Shown piece by piece: positions 8,446-16,412 of a DNA stretch of 64,000 bases. Below the pieces are notes generated by a model that searched no databases, was not told where the DNA came from, and saw nothing but the letters and a program-made list of their open reading frames with translations. The DNA is from Rhodospirillaceae bacterium. Its GTDB lineage: Bacteria; Pseudomonadota; Alphaproteobacteria; Rhodospirillales; Rhodospirillaceae. The stretch is from positions 124,001-188,000 of the forward strand of contig JAVJSV010000021.1 of the NCBI GenBank assembly GCA_040219235.1. Reading direction: 5' to 3'. The translations under genes and the position numbers were made by a program. Positions within the stretch are counted from its first letter, which is position 1. Every line of letters begins with the position of its first letter.

Positions 8446-8796
8446 ATGGCAGACGTTACCAAACCCGTAGCAACCCATCGCGGGGACTCTATAGAGCCCC
8501 GGGCCGACGATGTATTTCTCTCCAACGCGGCGCTGGACAACGTCATGTCGGCGGTCATTGCCCTGGGCAGTGAATTCTGGGCGCTGCAAAAACGCATGAA
8601 CGTGATTGAGACCCTGCTGGAAGAGAAGGGCTCGGTCTCCAAAGATATGATCGAAGCCTACCGTCCCAGCGCGGCGGATCACGCCGCCTGGGAAGCGCAA
8701 CGCGAGCGCTTCATCAAGCGTGTCTATGGGTTCCTTGAGAACACGCCGCAAAACACCAGCGGCAACCCGGACACCCACTCCACCACCGCCGGTTAA
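8446..8796 (+). CDS. Small helical protein, paralogue of the protein at 56926
   Basis: A soluble, probably all-helical protein of 116 residues with no signal peptide or membrane segment and no family I can name. It is clearly related to the 107-residue product at 56926. The shared core is a helix with repeating hydrophobics (DNVMSAVIAL / DRLITMVMEL), a KG(S/V)xS segment, the motif EA(Y/F)RP, then W-x(3)-R-x-(R)F and a final helix. The flanks differ and are low complexity (a Ser/Thr/Pro-rich tail here). It lies 11 bp before the Tat-methyltransferase gene with strong Shine-Dalgarno sequences for both, so they form an operon. Function unknown; a partner or adaptor protein is possible. Confidence 0.8.
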   Translation: MADVTKPVATHRGDSIEPRADDVFLSNAALDNVMSAVIALGSEFWALQKRMNVIETLLEEKGSVSKDMIEAYRPSAADHAAWEAQRERFIKRVYGFLENTPQNTSGNPDTHSTTAG

Positions 8797-8807
8797 GGGA
8801 GAGCCCC

Positions 8808-10028
8808 ATGATTGATCGTCGCACTCTGTTTGGCGGCACCGCCGCTGTGTTTGGCGCAACGGCCGCCGTTGCCTCCAGCTTGTCGGCGGTGTTTAAAAGC
8901 CGCTCTGCCGCCGCTGCTCCAACCGTCTCAGCCTTACCAAAAGATGTCGAAGTCCGAGGCAATTACACCGAAGGCCGTCTTGAACGTCTGCCCGAGATGG
9001 ACATGGAAAGCCGCCTGGAATTTGCCCAGAGCTTCCGCAAATGGTCGTTGCGCGATTTCGGTCGCAAAAGCTCACGTCGCATCAACGAACTGGTTGAAAA
9101 CGCAGGCTACGATCCCAAGGTTTCACCCCCCATCGAAGACGTGCTGAAAATTATCGGCGACGATCTGACCGTGTGGTCCAACGTGCGCTGCAAAACCACA
9201 TCACAGCAAATCATGTGGAACGCTTTGGTCGATGGTTTTCATGCCAATCGCGACGGCTATCTGGAAGAACTCGAAGCTGCTGATAGTTCTGGTCCCGGCA
9301 CCTTGGAGCTGAATGCCGGTTTGAGTATTCCGGATTACACCAAGCATGAAATTCACATTCAACCGGGTGGTTACATTGGCGATCCGTTAGGCGGCTACGT
9401 TTATCACTACGGGGTCAACGTCTTCACGCTTGATCTGGAATCAGAAGATGTGTTCCATCGTGATCTGGCCGCCATCATTCCCGTGCCCGAAGACGGCAAA
9501 ATGGAAAAGTTTCTCGACATCGGCACCGGTGTTGCCCAACTGCCCATGGCGGTTAAAGAGCGGTTCCCCGACACAGACGTCTGGGGCATCGACGTTGGTG
9601 CGCCGATGTTGCGCTACGGTCATATGCGGGCCGCTGAACAGGGCCTCGATATCAATCTGGCACAACGTCTGGCCGAAGACACCGGCTTTGCTGACAACAG
9701 CTTCGACGTCATCACGGCTTATATTCTATTCCACGAAGTGCCGACGGAAGACGCCAAGAAAATCCTCGCCGAAGTGAAACGTATTCTGCGTCCCGGCGGG
9801 GTGTTCTTCCCGGTCGATTTCAAGACCTATACCCAATCCCAGCCGTCCGCCAGCGGGCGCTTTAACCAATGGTGGGATCACGTGCACAACAACGAAGTGT
9901 GGACCGAAGAATACCGCAGCTCTGATTTCCTCCAGATGATGGCCGAGGCTGGACTGACCGTGCGTGAAGACGCACCGACCCTTGCGCCGACCTTTTGGAA
10001 CAGCGTCATGGCGGTCAAATCGGCTTAA
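8808..10028 (+). CDS. SAM-dependent methyltransferase-fold protein with a Tat signal
   Basis: 406 residues. The N-terminus carries a twin-arginine signal (DRRTLFGG followed by an Ala-rich hydrophobic stretch to about residue 38). A helical region (about 50-140) and the segment IPDYTKHEIHIQPGGY come before a class I methyltransferase domain (SAM motif FLDIGTGVAQL, later FADNSFDVITAY and VKRILRPGG). The same layout without the signal occurs in the protein at 14959. SAM is cytoplasmic, so a methyltransferase exported folded through Tat is odd. It may carry bound SAM, be a non-methylating Rossmann protein, or have an unprocessed N-terminus acting as a membrane anchor. Start fixed by AAGGGAGAG upstream. 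Confidence 0.85.
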   Translation: MIDRRTLFGGTAAVFGATAAVASSLSAVFKSRSAAAAPTVSALPKDVEVRGNYTEGRLERLPEMDMESRLEFAQSFRKWSLRDFGRKSSRRINELVENAGYDPKVSPPIEDVLKIIGDDLTVWSNVRCKTTSQQIMWNALVDGFHANRDGYLEELEAADSSGPGTLELNAGLSIPDYTKHEIHIQPGGYIGDPLGGYVYHYGVNVFTLDLESEDVFHRDLAAIIPVPEDGKMEKFLDIGTGVAQLPMAVKERFPDTDVWGIDVGAPMLRYGHMRAAEQGLDINLAQRLAEDTGFADNSFDVITAYILFHEVPTEDAKKILAEVKRILRPGGVFFPVDFKTYTQSQPSASGRFNQWWDHVHNNEVWTEEYRSSDFLQMMAEAGLTVREDAPTLAPTFWNSVMAVKSA

Positions 10029-10075
10029 CGGTTGCGCTCCGTCCTGGGCGTTTGACGGCGGGCCACAAAGTCAAA

Positions 10076-10117
10076 CCCAGACTCAAACCCAGACTCAAAC
10101 TCAAATCCAGACTCAAA
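10076..10117. repeat. Short tandem repeat of CCCAGACTCAAA units
   Basis: Two perfect 12-bp units (10076-10087, 10088-10099), a 7-base partial, then an 11-base copy lacking one C (10107-10117). They lie just after the methyltransferase stop, in non-coding DNA. Confidence 0.85.
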
Positions 10118-10186
10118 CACAGCCTGTTTTCGTCTTTGCTGGGTTGATCTCTGCTTGTTTTGATCTTTGGTAATCGCTATGTCCCC

Positions 10187-10229
10187 AATTCATTGATGTA
10201 ATGAATTTGACACACAGGACTCCTGTGTG
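10187..10229 (+). promoter_or_regulatory. Two adjacent perfect palindromes upstream of the second TonB receptor
   Basis: AATTCATT-5-AATGAATT (10187-10207) and CACACAGG-ACT-CCTGTGTG (10211-10229) lie three bases apart, 58-100 bp before the receptor start. Both arms are perfect 8-mers. They may be operators for a repressor/activator pair or RNA hairpins in the leader; neither has a T-tract. The remainder of the gap 10029-10286 holds only the CCCAGACTCAAA repeat and a GGAGAG Shine-Dalgarno. Confidence 0.5.
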
Positions 10230-10286
10230 CGAAACGACCCGCGATAAACGCATTTAACCAATAGAATCAGACCCTTGGAGAGATAC

Positions 10287-12467
10287 ATGCCAACCTTGAG
10301 CCACACCATGACAAAGCGCTTACGCACGCCTTTGATTGCCAAACTTTTGGCTTCCGCTGCCGTTGTGGCGAGCGCCTCAACAGCCCTACCTGTCACCAGT
10401 GCTTTGGCTCAGAACGTCGCGCTGGAAGAAATTGTCGTCACCGCAGAGCGTCGCGTCGGCAACCTGCAGACCACGCCGGTCACGGTCTCGGCCTTCACGG
10501 CTGATAAGCTTGAGAAGCTCCAGGTCGAAGAAACATTGGACCTCGCTAACAACGTTCCAAACCTGGTGTTGTACACCGGTGTGTCAAACCCGGGCATGGT
10601 CAACCTGTACATGCGCGGTGCAGGCGAGCAGATCGGCGGTCTGGTGACCTCTGAATCCGCAGTCGGCCTGTATGTCGATAACGTTTACAACGCACGCCTG
10701 TCTGCCGCGAACTTTGATCTGGTCGATATCGAACGCATTGAAGTCCTGCGCGGCCCACAAGGCACACTCTATGGCCGGAACTCCATGACCGGTGCGTTGA
10801 AAATCGTTACCCGCGAAGCCGATGGCGAAACCTGGGCCAAGGGCTCAATCGGCTATGGCCGTTTTGATGAACTGACAGTGTCAGCCGGTGTCGGTTTTGC
10901 CCTGGTCGAAGATGTATTGGGCATGACCGTATCAGCCCAATACCGTGACCAGAATGATGGCTGGCTCGAAAACCGCGCCACCGGCGAAGATCGTGGTGTG
11001 CGGGAAGTGTTCTCCCTGCGCGGTAAAATGTCTTACTTCGGCTCCGATGACTTCAAGGCCACCGTCTCTGGCTATTATTCAGACGATGACAACGATGGTC
11101 TGACACCGGTGTCCGTGAACTCGGTCACCTTGGAAAACCAAACCGGTGGCCCGCGCATTGTTCAGTCCCCCACTCAATCCTCTGGCTACACCGAACAATA
11201 CGGTGGCTCTTTAGATATGGAATGGCTCATCGGCGATGTCACCTTGCAGTCCATCACCGCGTACATTGATGTCAAAGATGGCTTCCGTTTCGATCTCTCC
11301 GGTGGTGTTGAAACCACGCCAGGCAACTTCGTTACCCTGATTGACCGCACCAGCGTGGCGTCGTCTTCGCAATGGTCGCAAGAACTGCAGTTGAGCGGTC
11401 AGTCGTTTGATGAGCGCCTCGACTGGATTCTCGGGGCCTTCTATTTTGAAGAGCAAGCCGATCAGCAGATTGATGACGTGATTTTCTTCAATCCTTTGGT
11501 GCCGACAATTATCGACCAGAAGACAAAGTCCTATGCGGTGTTCGCGCAAGGGTCCTATCAAGTCACGGATCGCCTCAGCGCCACAGCTGGGATCCGCTGG
11601 ACCGAAGATAAGAAATCCCTCAACGGTCAGATCGACACTTTCTTCGGCTCGGGTATTCCATCTCTGGTGGATCGTGAAGACAGTTGGTCCGTATTTACAC
11701 CGCGCGTTGGGCTTGATTACCAAGTGTCGGATGATGTGTTTGTGTACACTTCGTTGTCACGTGGCTTCCGCGCGGGTGGGTACAATGGCCTGACCGTTGC
11801 TAACCCAACGTCGTTTAACACGCCGTTTGATCCAGAAACCGTGTGGGCGCTTGAAGCGGGCAGCAAGGCGGATCTGTTCGACAGTCGTGTGCGCGTGAAT
11901 ACGGCGTTGTTCCTCAATAAGTTCAAAGACATTCAACAGTCCTCAACATTGGGCGGCGGTGCGACGGCCATCCAAAACGTGGGTAAAGTTGATGTCTACG
12001 GCATTGAAACGGAAGTCACCGCCATTGTGACCGATGCTCTGGAAATCTTTGCCCATGTGACCGTGCAGGATGACAACTACAAAGAACTCGATCCGGGTTC
12101 TGTGGCCGCGACCCAAGGTTTGGGCCGGTTGTCTCACCTGTCTAAATTCCAGTCGCAGGTTGGATTTAACTACACCTATGACCTTAATAGCTCGGGCGAC
12201 ATTGTTCTTGGCGCGGACTACAGCCATCGCAGTAACTACTTCTCCGATGCGGCCAACCAACCCATCAACCGCTCAGGCACGATCGATCTGGTCAACGGCT
12301 TTGTGTCTTACCAGGCCGATAGCGGAAAGTGGAAAGCCACCCTGTCCGGTAAAAACCTGACCGGTGATGACTACTCGAAAATCGGCTTGGTGCTTGCCGC
12401 ACCAAACGGCATTCGTTTTGTCAACGAGCCAACCACCTGGAAGCTGAACTTCGAAGTCAGCCTCTAA
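10287..12467 (+). CDS. TonB-dependent outer-membrane receptor
   Basis: 726 residues from ATG 10287, chosen because GGAGAG at 10277-10282 sits five bases before it; a TTG four codons upstream lacks a better site. The long signal peptide ends near SALAQN. It is followed by VALEEIVVTAERR (TonB box region), a plug domain with RIEVLRGPQGTLYGRNSM, and a barrel ending LNFEVSL. It resembles the receptors typical of sphingomonads and related alphaproteobacteria. It is a separate transcription unit from the methyltransferase, judging by the palindromes in between, and is closed by a strong terminator at 12514. The ligand is unknown; the adjacent PQQ dehydrogenase suggests an oxidisable organic substrate, which is inference. 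Confidence 0.93.
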   Translation: MPTLSHTMTKRLRTPLIAKLLASAAVVASASTALPVTSALAQNVALEEIVVTAERRVGNLQTTPVTVSAFTADKLEKLQVEETLDLANNVPNLVLYTGVSNPGMVNLYMRGAGEQIGGLVTSESAVGLYVDNVYNARLSAANFDLVDIERIEVLRGPQGTLYGRNSMTGALKIVTREADGETWAKGSIGYGRFDELTVSAGVGFALVEDVLGMTVSAQYRDQNDGWLENRATGEDRGVREVFSLRGKMSYFGSDDFKATVSGYYSDDDNDGLTPVSVNSVTLENQTGGPRIVQSPTQSSGYTEQYGGSLDMEWLIGDVTLQSITAYIDVKDGFRFDLSGGVETTPGNFVTLIDRTSVASSSQWSQELQLSGQSFDERLDWILGAFYFEEQADQQIDDVIFFNPLVPTIIDQKTKSYAVFAQGSYQVTDRLSATAGIRWTEDKKSLNGQIDTFFGSGIPSLVDREDSWSVFTPRVGLDYQVSDDVFVYTSLSRGFRAGGYNGLTVANPTSFNTPFDPETVWALEAGSKADLFDSRVRVNTALFLNKFKDIQQSSTLGGGATAIQNVGKVDVYGIETEVTAIVTDALEIFAHVTVQDDNYKELDPGSVAATQGLGRLSHLSKFQSQVGFNYTYDLNSSGDIVLGADYSHRSNYFSDAANQPINRSGTIDLVNGFVSYQADSGKWKATLSGKNLTGDDYSKIGLVLAAPNGIRFVNEPTTWKLNFEVSL

Positions 12468-12513
12468 GCGCTAAAACAACACGCCTTTCATACATAAGGC
12501 TTCTCACACCACA

Positions 12514-12559
12514 CCCGGCCGGACCACTTTTCATTTGGTCTGGCCGGGTTTTTCTTTTT
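12514..12559 (+). terminator. Rho-independent terminator
   Basis: CCCGGCCGGACCA (12514-12526) pairs with TGGTCTGGCCGGG (12536-12548) with one G-T mismatch. A T-rich run reaches 12559. It terminates the TonB receptor gene and separates it from the PQQ dehydrogenase. Confidence 0.92.
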
Positions 12560-12616
12560 ACGTCACTGGGTTTTTCTTTATATGACGTATGTCAGTTGTT
12601 AGCAGGAGAGTCTTCC

Positions 12617-14584
12617 ATGGCCACACCACAGTCTCCAGTGTCGCGGTTCGTGTCGCTGATTGCGATGGCGGTTTTACTGCTGGGCTCAGTGTCGGCCTTT
12701 GCGGCTGACTCCTCAACACATGCAGCACTTACTGAGAACACCTCATGGCCGTCCTTTGGAGGGGCGCCCTCGGGGGGGCAATACTCTGCCTTAGATCAAA
12801 TCACGGCTGCCAATGTGGCAAACCTTGAGCGCGCTTGGGTTCATCACACTGGCGATGTTGTTGAAGGGTCCGCAGCAGACGGTGGCTCCTCGTTTCAGGC
12901 GACCCCCGTGATCTGGGACGACACCCTTTATGTCTGTACGCCGAAGAACCGCGTGCTGGCCTTAAACCCAACAACCGGTAAAGAGATTTGGGCATTTGAT
13001 GGCTACGGCGTTTTGCCCGAGGGTATGCCCGTGTTTGCGGCAAACTGCCGGGGTGTTGCGCTTTGGGCAGAAGGGGCCGATACACCGCGAGAGATGCAAA
13101 GCCACACCTGTTCTGCGCGCGTCATTCATCCTGATATTTTTGGCAATCTCTATGCGCTTGATGCCAAAACCGGCGCCCTGTGCGCGGACTTCGGCACGGG
13201 CGGCATTCTGAATCTCAATGCCTTTGACTACGGTGGGACCGGCGGCATTTTCATGTCCTCTCCGCCGTCTATTATCGGCGACATTATCGTTGTCGGCGGT
13301 GGTGTTGGCGACAATATGTATGCCGATGCGGCAGACGGTATCGTGCGCGGTCTTGATGTCCGCACCGGCGAAGAACTGTGGTCCTTCAATCCCATTCCCG
13401 CCGAGCTCAGCGATAAGACCGGCGGTGCCAATGTGTGGTCGATGATGGCGGTTGATGACGCCGCGGGCCTTGTGTATCTGCCCACGTCCAGTCCCAGCGT
13501 TGATCCTTATGGGGGCTTACGCCTCGCGCCCATCCCGTATGCCAATGCCCTGGTTGCGCTGGACGCAGGCACGGGTGCGGTCGTCTGGCACCAGCAGATC
13601 ATCCATCACGATGTGTTCGATTATGACCTGCCGAGCCAACCCATTCTCCTTGACCTCGAGCGTGAGGGAACCTCTGTGCCCGCCGTCGTGCAGATCACCA
13701 AAATGGGCTTCGTGTTTGTGTTCAATCGCCTCACGGGTGAACCGCTGTTTGATATTGAAGAAATCGCAGTTCCAGTGACGGATGTGCCCGGCGAACGCAC
13801 GTCGCCCACCCAACCACGCCCTATCGCGCCCGCGCCCTTCGCCCGTCAGGATATTTCCCAAGACGAGGTGTGGGGCCTGACGTTCTGGGATCGCGGGCAA
13901 TGCCGTCAGCGCTTTTCCGAATTGCGCTACGAGGGCCTGTATACGCCGCCAAGTCTTGAAGGCTCGTTGCAACTTCCCTCGGCCCTGGGTGGCGGTAACT
14001 GGGGCGGGGCTGCGGTTGACCCCAAAACCGCTACGTTGATTGTCAAAACCCAGAACCTCGCCACCATCATCAAGCTGGTGCCCGCCGATCTTAATGAAGA
14101 ACGGCCTTTGGGTCCGCCGGTTGAGTTTTTGCAGAAGCCGCTCAACGGTACGCCGTATCGTCTGGACGGCGAATTTTTTCTGTCTCCGCTCGGGGTGCCC
14201 TGCACGCCACCGCCGTGGGGCGAACTCATCGCCATCGATTTGAATAGCGGCGATCACTTGTGGCGTCAGCCCCTGGGCCGCATTGAGGTGGGGCCGTTTA
14301 AAACACCAAAGGCATGGGGCTCTCCAAACATCGCGGGTCCGATTGTCACGGCTGGGGGTCTGATCTTTATTGGCGCGGGCATGGACTCCGCCTTTCATGC
14401 TTTGGATATGAATACGGGCGCGGCGTTGTGGCGCGATGATGATTTGCCTGCGCCAGCCATGGCTGTGCCCATGACCTATATGATCGATGGTGTGCAGTAT
14501 GTGGTGGTGGCTGCCGGTGGCAATGGCATGGCAGAAACCAGGCAGTCCGACGCGATCATCGCTTACCGGCTGGCCACGCCATAG
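12617..14584 (+). CDS. PQQ-dependent periplasmic dehydrogenase (quinoprotein, glucose/quinate dehydrogenase-like)
   Basis: 655 residues from ATG 12617 (AGGAGAG at 12604-12610). A signal peptide ends near AFAADS and no five-helix membrane anchor is present, so the enzyme should be soluble in the periplasm. The start of the eight-bladed propeller is WPSFGGAPSGGQYSAL. DVFDYDLPSQPILLDL and FVFNRLTGEPLF match the conserved core of membrane glucose/quinate/shikimate dehydrogenases. Several repeats of the type GxxxWxxD/xxxALDxxTG mark the blades. It would oxidise an alcohol or polyol with PQQ and feed ubiquinone or a cytochrome. No cytochrome domain is fused and no PQQ biosynthesis genes are nearby. 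The substrate is unknown. Confidence 0.88.
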   Translation: MATPQSPVSRFVSLIAMAVLLLGSVSAFAADSSTHAALTENTSWPSFGGAPSGGQYSALDQITAANVANLERAWVHHTGDVVEGSAADGGSSFQATPVIWDDTLYVCTPKNRVLALNPTTGKEIWAFDGYGVLPEGMPVFAANCRGVALWAEGADTPREMQSHTCSARVIHPDIFGNLYALDAKTGALCADFGTGGILNLNAFDYGGTGGIFMSSPPSIIGDIIVVGGGVGDNMYADAADGIVRGLDVRTGEELWSFNPIPAELSDKTGGANVWSMMAVDDAAGLVYLPTSSPSVDPYGGLRLAPIPYANALVALDAGTGAVVWHQQIIHHDVFDYDLPSQPILLDLEREGTSVPAVVQITKMGFVFVFNRLTGEPLFDIEEIAVPVTDVPGERTSPTQPRPIAPAPFARQDISQDEVWGLTFWDRGQCRQRFSELRYEGLYTPPSLEGSLQLPSALGGGNWGGAAVDPKTATLIVKTQNLATIIKLVPADLNEERPLGPPVEFLQKPLNGTPYRLDGEFFLSPLGVPCTPPPWGELIAIDLNSGDHLWRQPLGRIEVGPFKTPKAWGSPNIAGPIVTAGGLIFIGAGMDSAFHALDMNTGAALWRDDDLPAPAMAVPMTYMIDGVQYVVVAAGGNGMAETRQSDAIIAYRLATP

Positions 14585-14624
14585 GCTGCAGCACTGTTTT
14601 TGGGTATTTAATCATGGCCGAATT

Positions 14625-14644
14625 ATAACAATCAAAATTGTTAA
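14625..14644. promoter_or_regulatory. Palindrome resembling the S24-repressor sites at 58.6 and 59.6 kb
   Basis: ATAACAA-N6-TTGTTAA, 40 bp past the PQQ gene. It differs by one base from the perfect ATAACAA-N6-TTGTTAT at 59550. It does not lie in front of a gene, so it may be a coincidence or a weak hairpin. Confidence 0.3.
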
Positions 14645-14739
14645 CATCAACATGAATCTATCTTTACCGGCGAAAAGCAGCGTTTGAAAGTGTGCCCGGC
14701 GGCGTGCCGGGTGGTTTGCCTGCTGGTTTGCCCAGTTGG

Positions 14740-14918
14740 GTGCATGGGTGGCGTGCCCGGTTTCGTGCATGGGCTCGTTCCAAGGGGGTCTCAAAACCCG
14801 GCTCCATGGGCTCGTTCCTAAAATCATACGTGCATAGGCTCGTTTGAGTGGAACCAGTCGTGCATGGGCTCGAACCCAGGTGAGAGCCCCATCAAAAGAA
14901 TCTCGAACCCAGGTGAGG
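14740..14918. repeat. Degenerate interspersed repeats between convergent genes
   Basis: The 374-bp gap 14585-14958 has no credible gene. Five copies of a GTGCATGGGCTCGTTCC-like unit lie at 14740 (short), 14765, 14802, 14830 and 14860, spaced 25-37 bp. CTCGAACCCAGGTGAG occurs twice, at 14869 and 14902. Copies differ by one to three bases. The repeats create a fortuitous minus-strand open frame with repeated LTWVR, which I do not accept as a gene. Confidence 0.75.
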
Positions 14919-14958
14919 GGCCAAGAAAAAACAAGCATCTAGTTGAAAGCGGAAAGCC

Positions 14959-16047
14959 CTAAAGTGGTTTTGTTGCCACATCGACCCAAGGGTATCCTTG
15001 AGGACCCAGATTATGGGACTGAATATCCACAAAGCCGGTCTCTGCAAGCACGTCGCTCCATTCCGTGCTGCACGTCTCAGAAAAGTACGGCTCTCCGCGA
15101 TTGTCGGTTTCCCAATCCAAAATGACAGATTGGAACGGATGAACGCCGGCGAAGGGCGGCAGATCGTTGATCACCACATCGCCCCCGGGTTTCAAAATGC
15201 GGAAGGCTTCCTTGATGATCTCTTTACCCACACTCACCGGTGTTTCGTGCAGGACGCAATACATTACCACCGCATCAAAACTGTTGTCGGGCTCTCCGGT
15301 GTGGCGCACGTCGCATTGCCGGAAGTGAATCGGAATGCCTGCGGCTCGGGCGGAGTCATTGCCGTTTTTCACATTCGCAGCCGACAGGTCACCGCCGACG
15401 AGTTCCGCGTCTGGATAATGTTTATGAAACGCGGCCAGGGTCATTGCCCCACCGCAGCCCATATCGTAGATGCGGTCATAGTGATCTTTGGGCAGCAGTT
15501 GCGCGGCGTTAGAGCGGTGATGCCGTACGTCTTCGTCAACTTCCACAGCTGCCCAGCCGCCTTTGCTCATGACGTAAGGGTGGATGGCGGACATGAACAT
15601 CGGACCGGAGAGGTCGTAGCCATCCCACCCGCCGGGTTCCAGGTGCCACTCTACGCCTTCGTGATAGTCCGGGACGGGCAAGGCCGCATCAAGTGTGAGT
15701 GATCCGCCACAGTCTTTGAGGTCGCCAAAGCCCATTTTCTCTGCTGCGGCGCGCCGTTCCTCTATGGCCGGAATAGCGCGCACAAAATTTTCTTCCGCCA
15801 CATAGCGTTGATAAAATCGCTCAAATTTATAGGCGACAGATTTTTCGGCAACGGCCCGGGCGCGGGCAATCCGGGCATCCCAGGGTTCGTTTGAGCCGCC
15901 GCGATCATGCTCGGCCACCAGAGCGGCGCCGTCAGGGTCCGTCTCGAAGTCTGTGCGTGCAATGTCGCGCACCCGGCGCGAGATGTAAGGCTGCAAAGAC
16001 CCAAGAAACTGCAGGCCAGACCGGCCTCTTTGCGACAGGTTCAACAT
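14959..16047 (-). CDS. SAM-dependent methyltransferase, cytoplasmic paralogue of the 8808 protein
   Basis: 362 residues from ATG 16047, preceded by AAGGAG ten bases upstream; the frame is open further to 16101 without a better site. An N-terminal helical region leads to VPDYHEGVEWHLEPGGW, which matches the IPDYTKHEIHIQPGGY segment of the Tat-methyltransferase. A class I domain follows, with IYDMGCGGAMTLAAF, a DNSFDAVVMY motif and FRILKPGG. No signal peptide. Two relatives of one unusual methyltransferase subfamily flanking TonB receptors and a quinoprotein suggest related steps in one pathway. The substrate is unknown. It converges on the PQQ gene across the repeat tract. Confidence 0.86.
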   Translation of the reverse strand: MLNLSQRGRSGLQFLGSLQPYISRRVRDIARTDFETDPDGAALVAEHDRGGSNEPWDARIARARAVAEKSVAYKFERFYQRYVAEENFVRAIPAIEERRAAAEKMGFGDLKDCGGSLTLDAALPVPDYHEGVEWHLEPGGWDGYDLSGPMFMSAIHPYVMSKGGWAAVEVDEDVRHHRSNAAQLLPKDHYDRIYDMGCGGAMTLAAFHKHYPDAELVGGDLSAANVKNGNDSARAAGIPIHFRQCDVRHTGEPDNSFDAVVMYCVLHETPVSVGKEIIKEAFRILKPGGDVVINDLPPFAGVHPFQSVILDWETDNRGEPYFSETCSTEWSDVLAETGFVDIQSHNLGPQGYPWVDVATKPL

Positions 16048-16200
16048 ACTCTTGGGTCTCCTTTTTGCGTGCCCCCTAAGCCTGACATCTTCGTCCAGCA
16101 TAGCAGTCCAGGTAAAGGGTCTTGTTGATTGCGGGGGGCCGTTACTGGGGGATAGCGAGGGGGAACGGGTTTTCTGAGTTGCAGAAAATGGCTGTTTTAT

Positions 16201-16277
16201 TGGTCGGAGTGAGAGGATTCGAACCTCCGGCCCCTGCCTCCCGAAGGCAGTGCTCTACCAGGCTGAGCTACACTCCG
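16201..16277 (-). tRNA. tRNA-Pro (anticodon CGG)
   Basis: 77 bases including an encoded CCA. The acceptor stem CGGAGTG/CACTCCG pairs fully and the discriminator is A. The anticodon stem CTGCC/GGCAG encloses the loop TTCGGGA, giving anticodon CGG. The T-arm contains GTTCGAATC. A weak stem-loop (TTTTCTG/CAGAAAA, 16170-16188) lies downstream without a T-tract. Confidence 0.97.
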
Positions 16278-16412
16278 TTCCTCGCCCTAAAGAGTCATGG
16301 CTGACGATCATTGAAGGCGGATCGGCTTATACCGCTGGCGTGGCTTTGGTGCAAGCGGGGGCTCAGTATTGTCGCAGTCGTGTTGCTCAGGGCAGGGCCA
16401 ACCGCAATTGAT

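Noticed and set aside
10076-10117. CRISPR-like array
   Set aside because: Units are 12 bp, directly tandem, without spacers, and no cas genes are present.
13517-14398. Long minus-strand open frame opposite the PQQ dehydrogenase
   Set aside because: Shadow frame; composition is Arg/Gln/His-rich and no motif is present.
14612-14938. Minus-strand open frame of 108 codons with repeated LTWVR
   Set aside because: It is produced by the interspersed repeats, has odd composition and no ribosome site; I report the repeats instead.
16201-16277. Integration site at tRNA-Pro
   Set aside because: No integrase and no repeated 3' end of the tRNA found in the accessory block beside it.
16122-16304. Small plus-strand frame across the tRNA-Pro gene
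   Set aside because: It is the complement of the tRNA.
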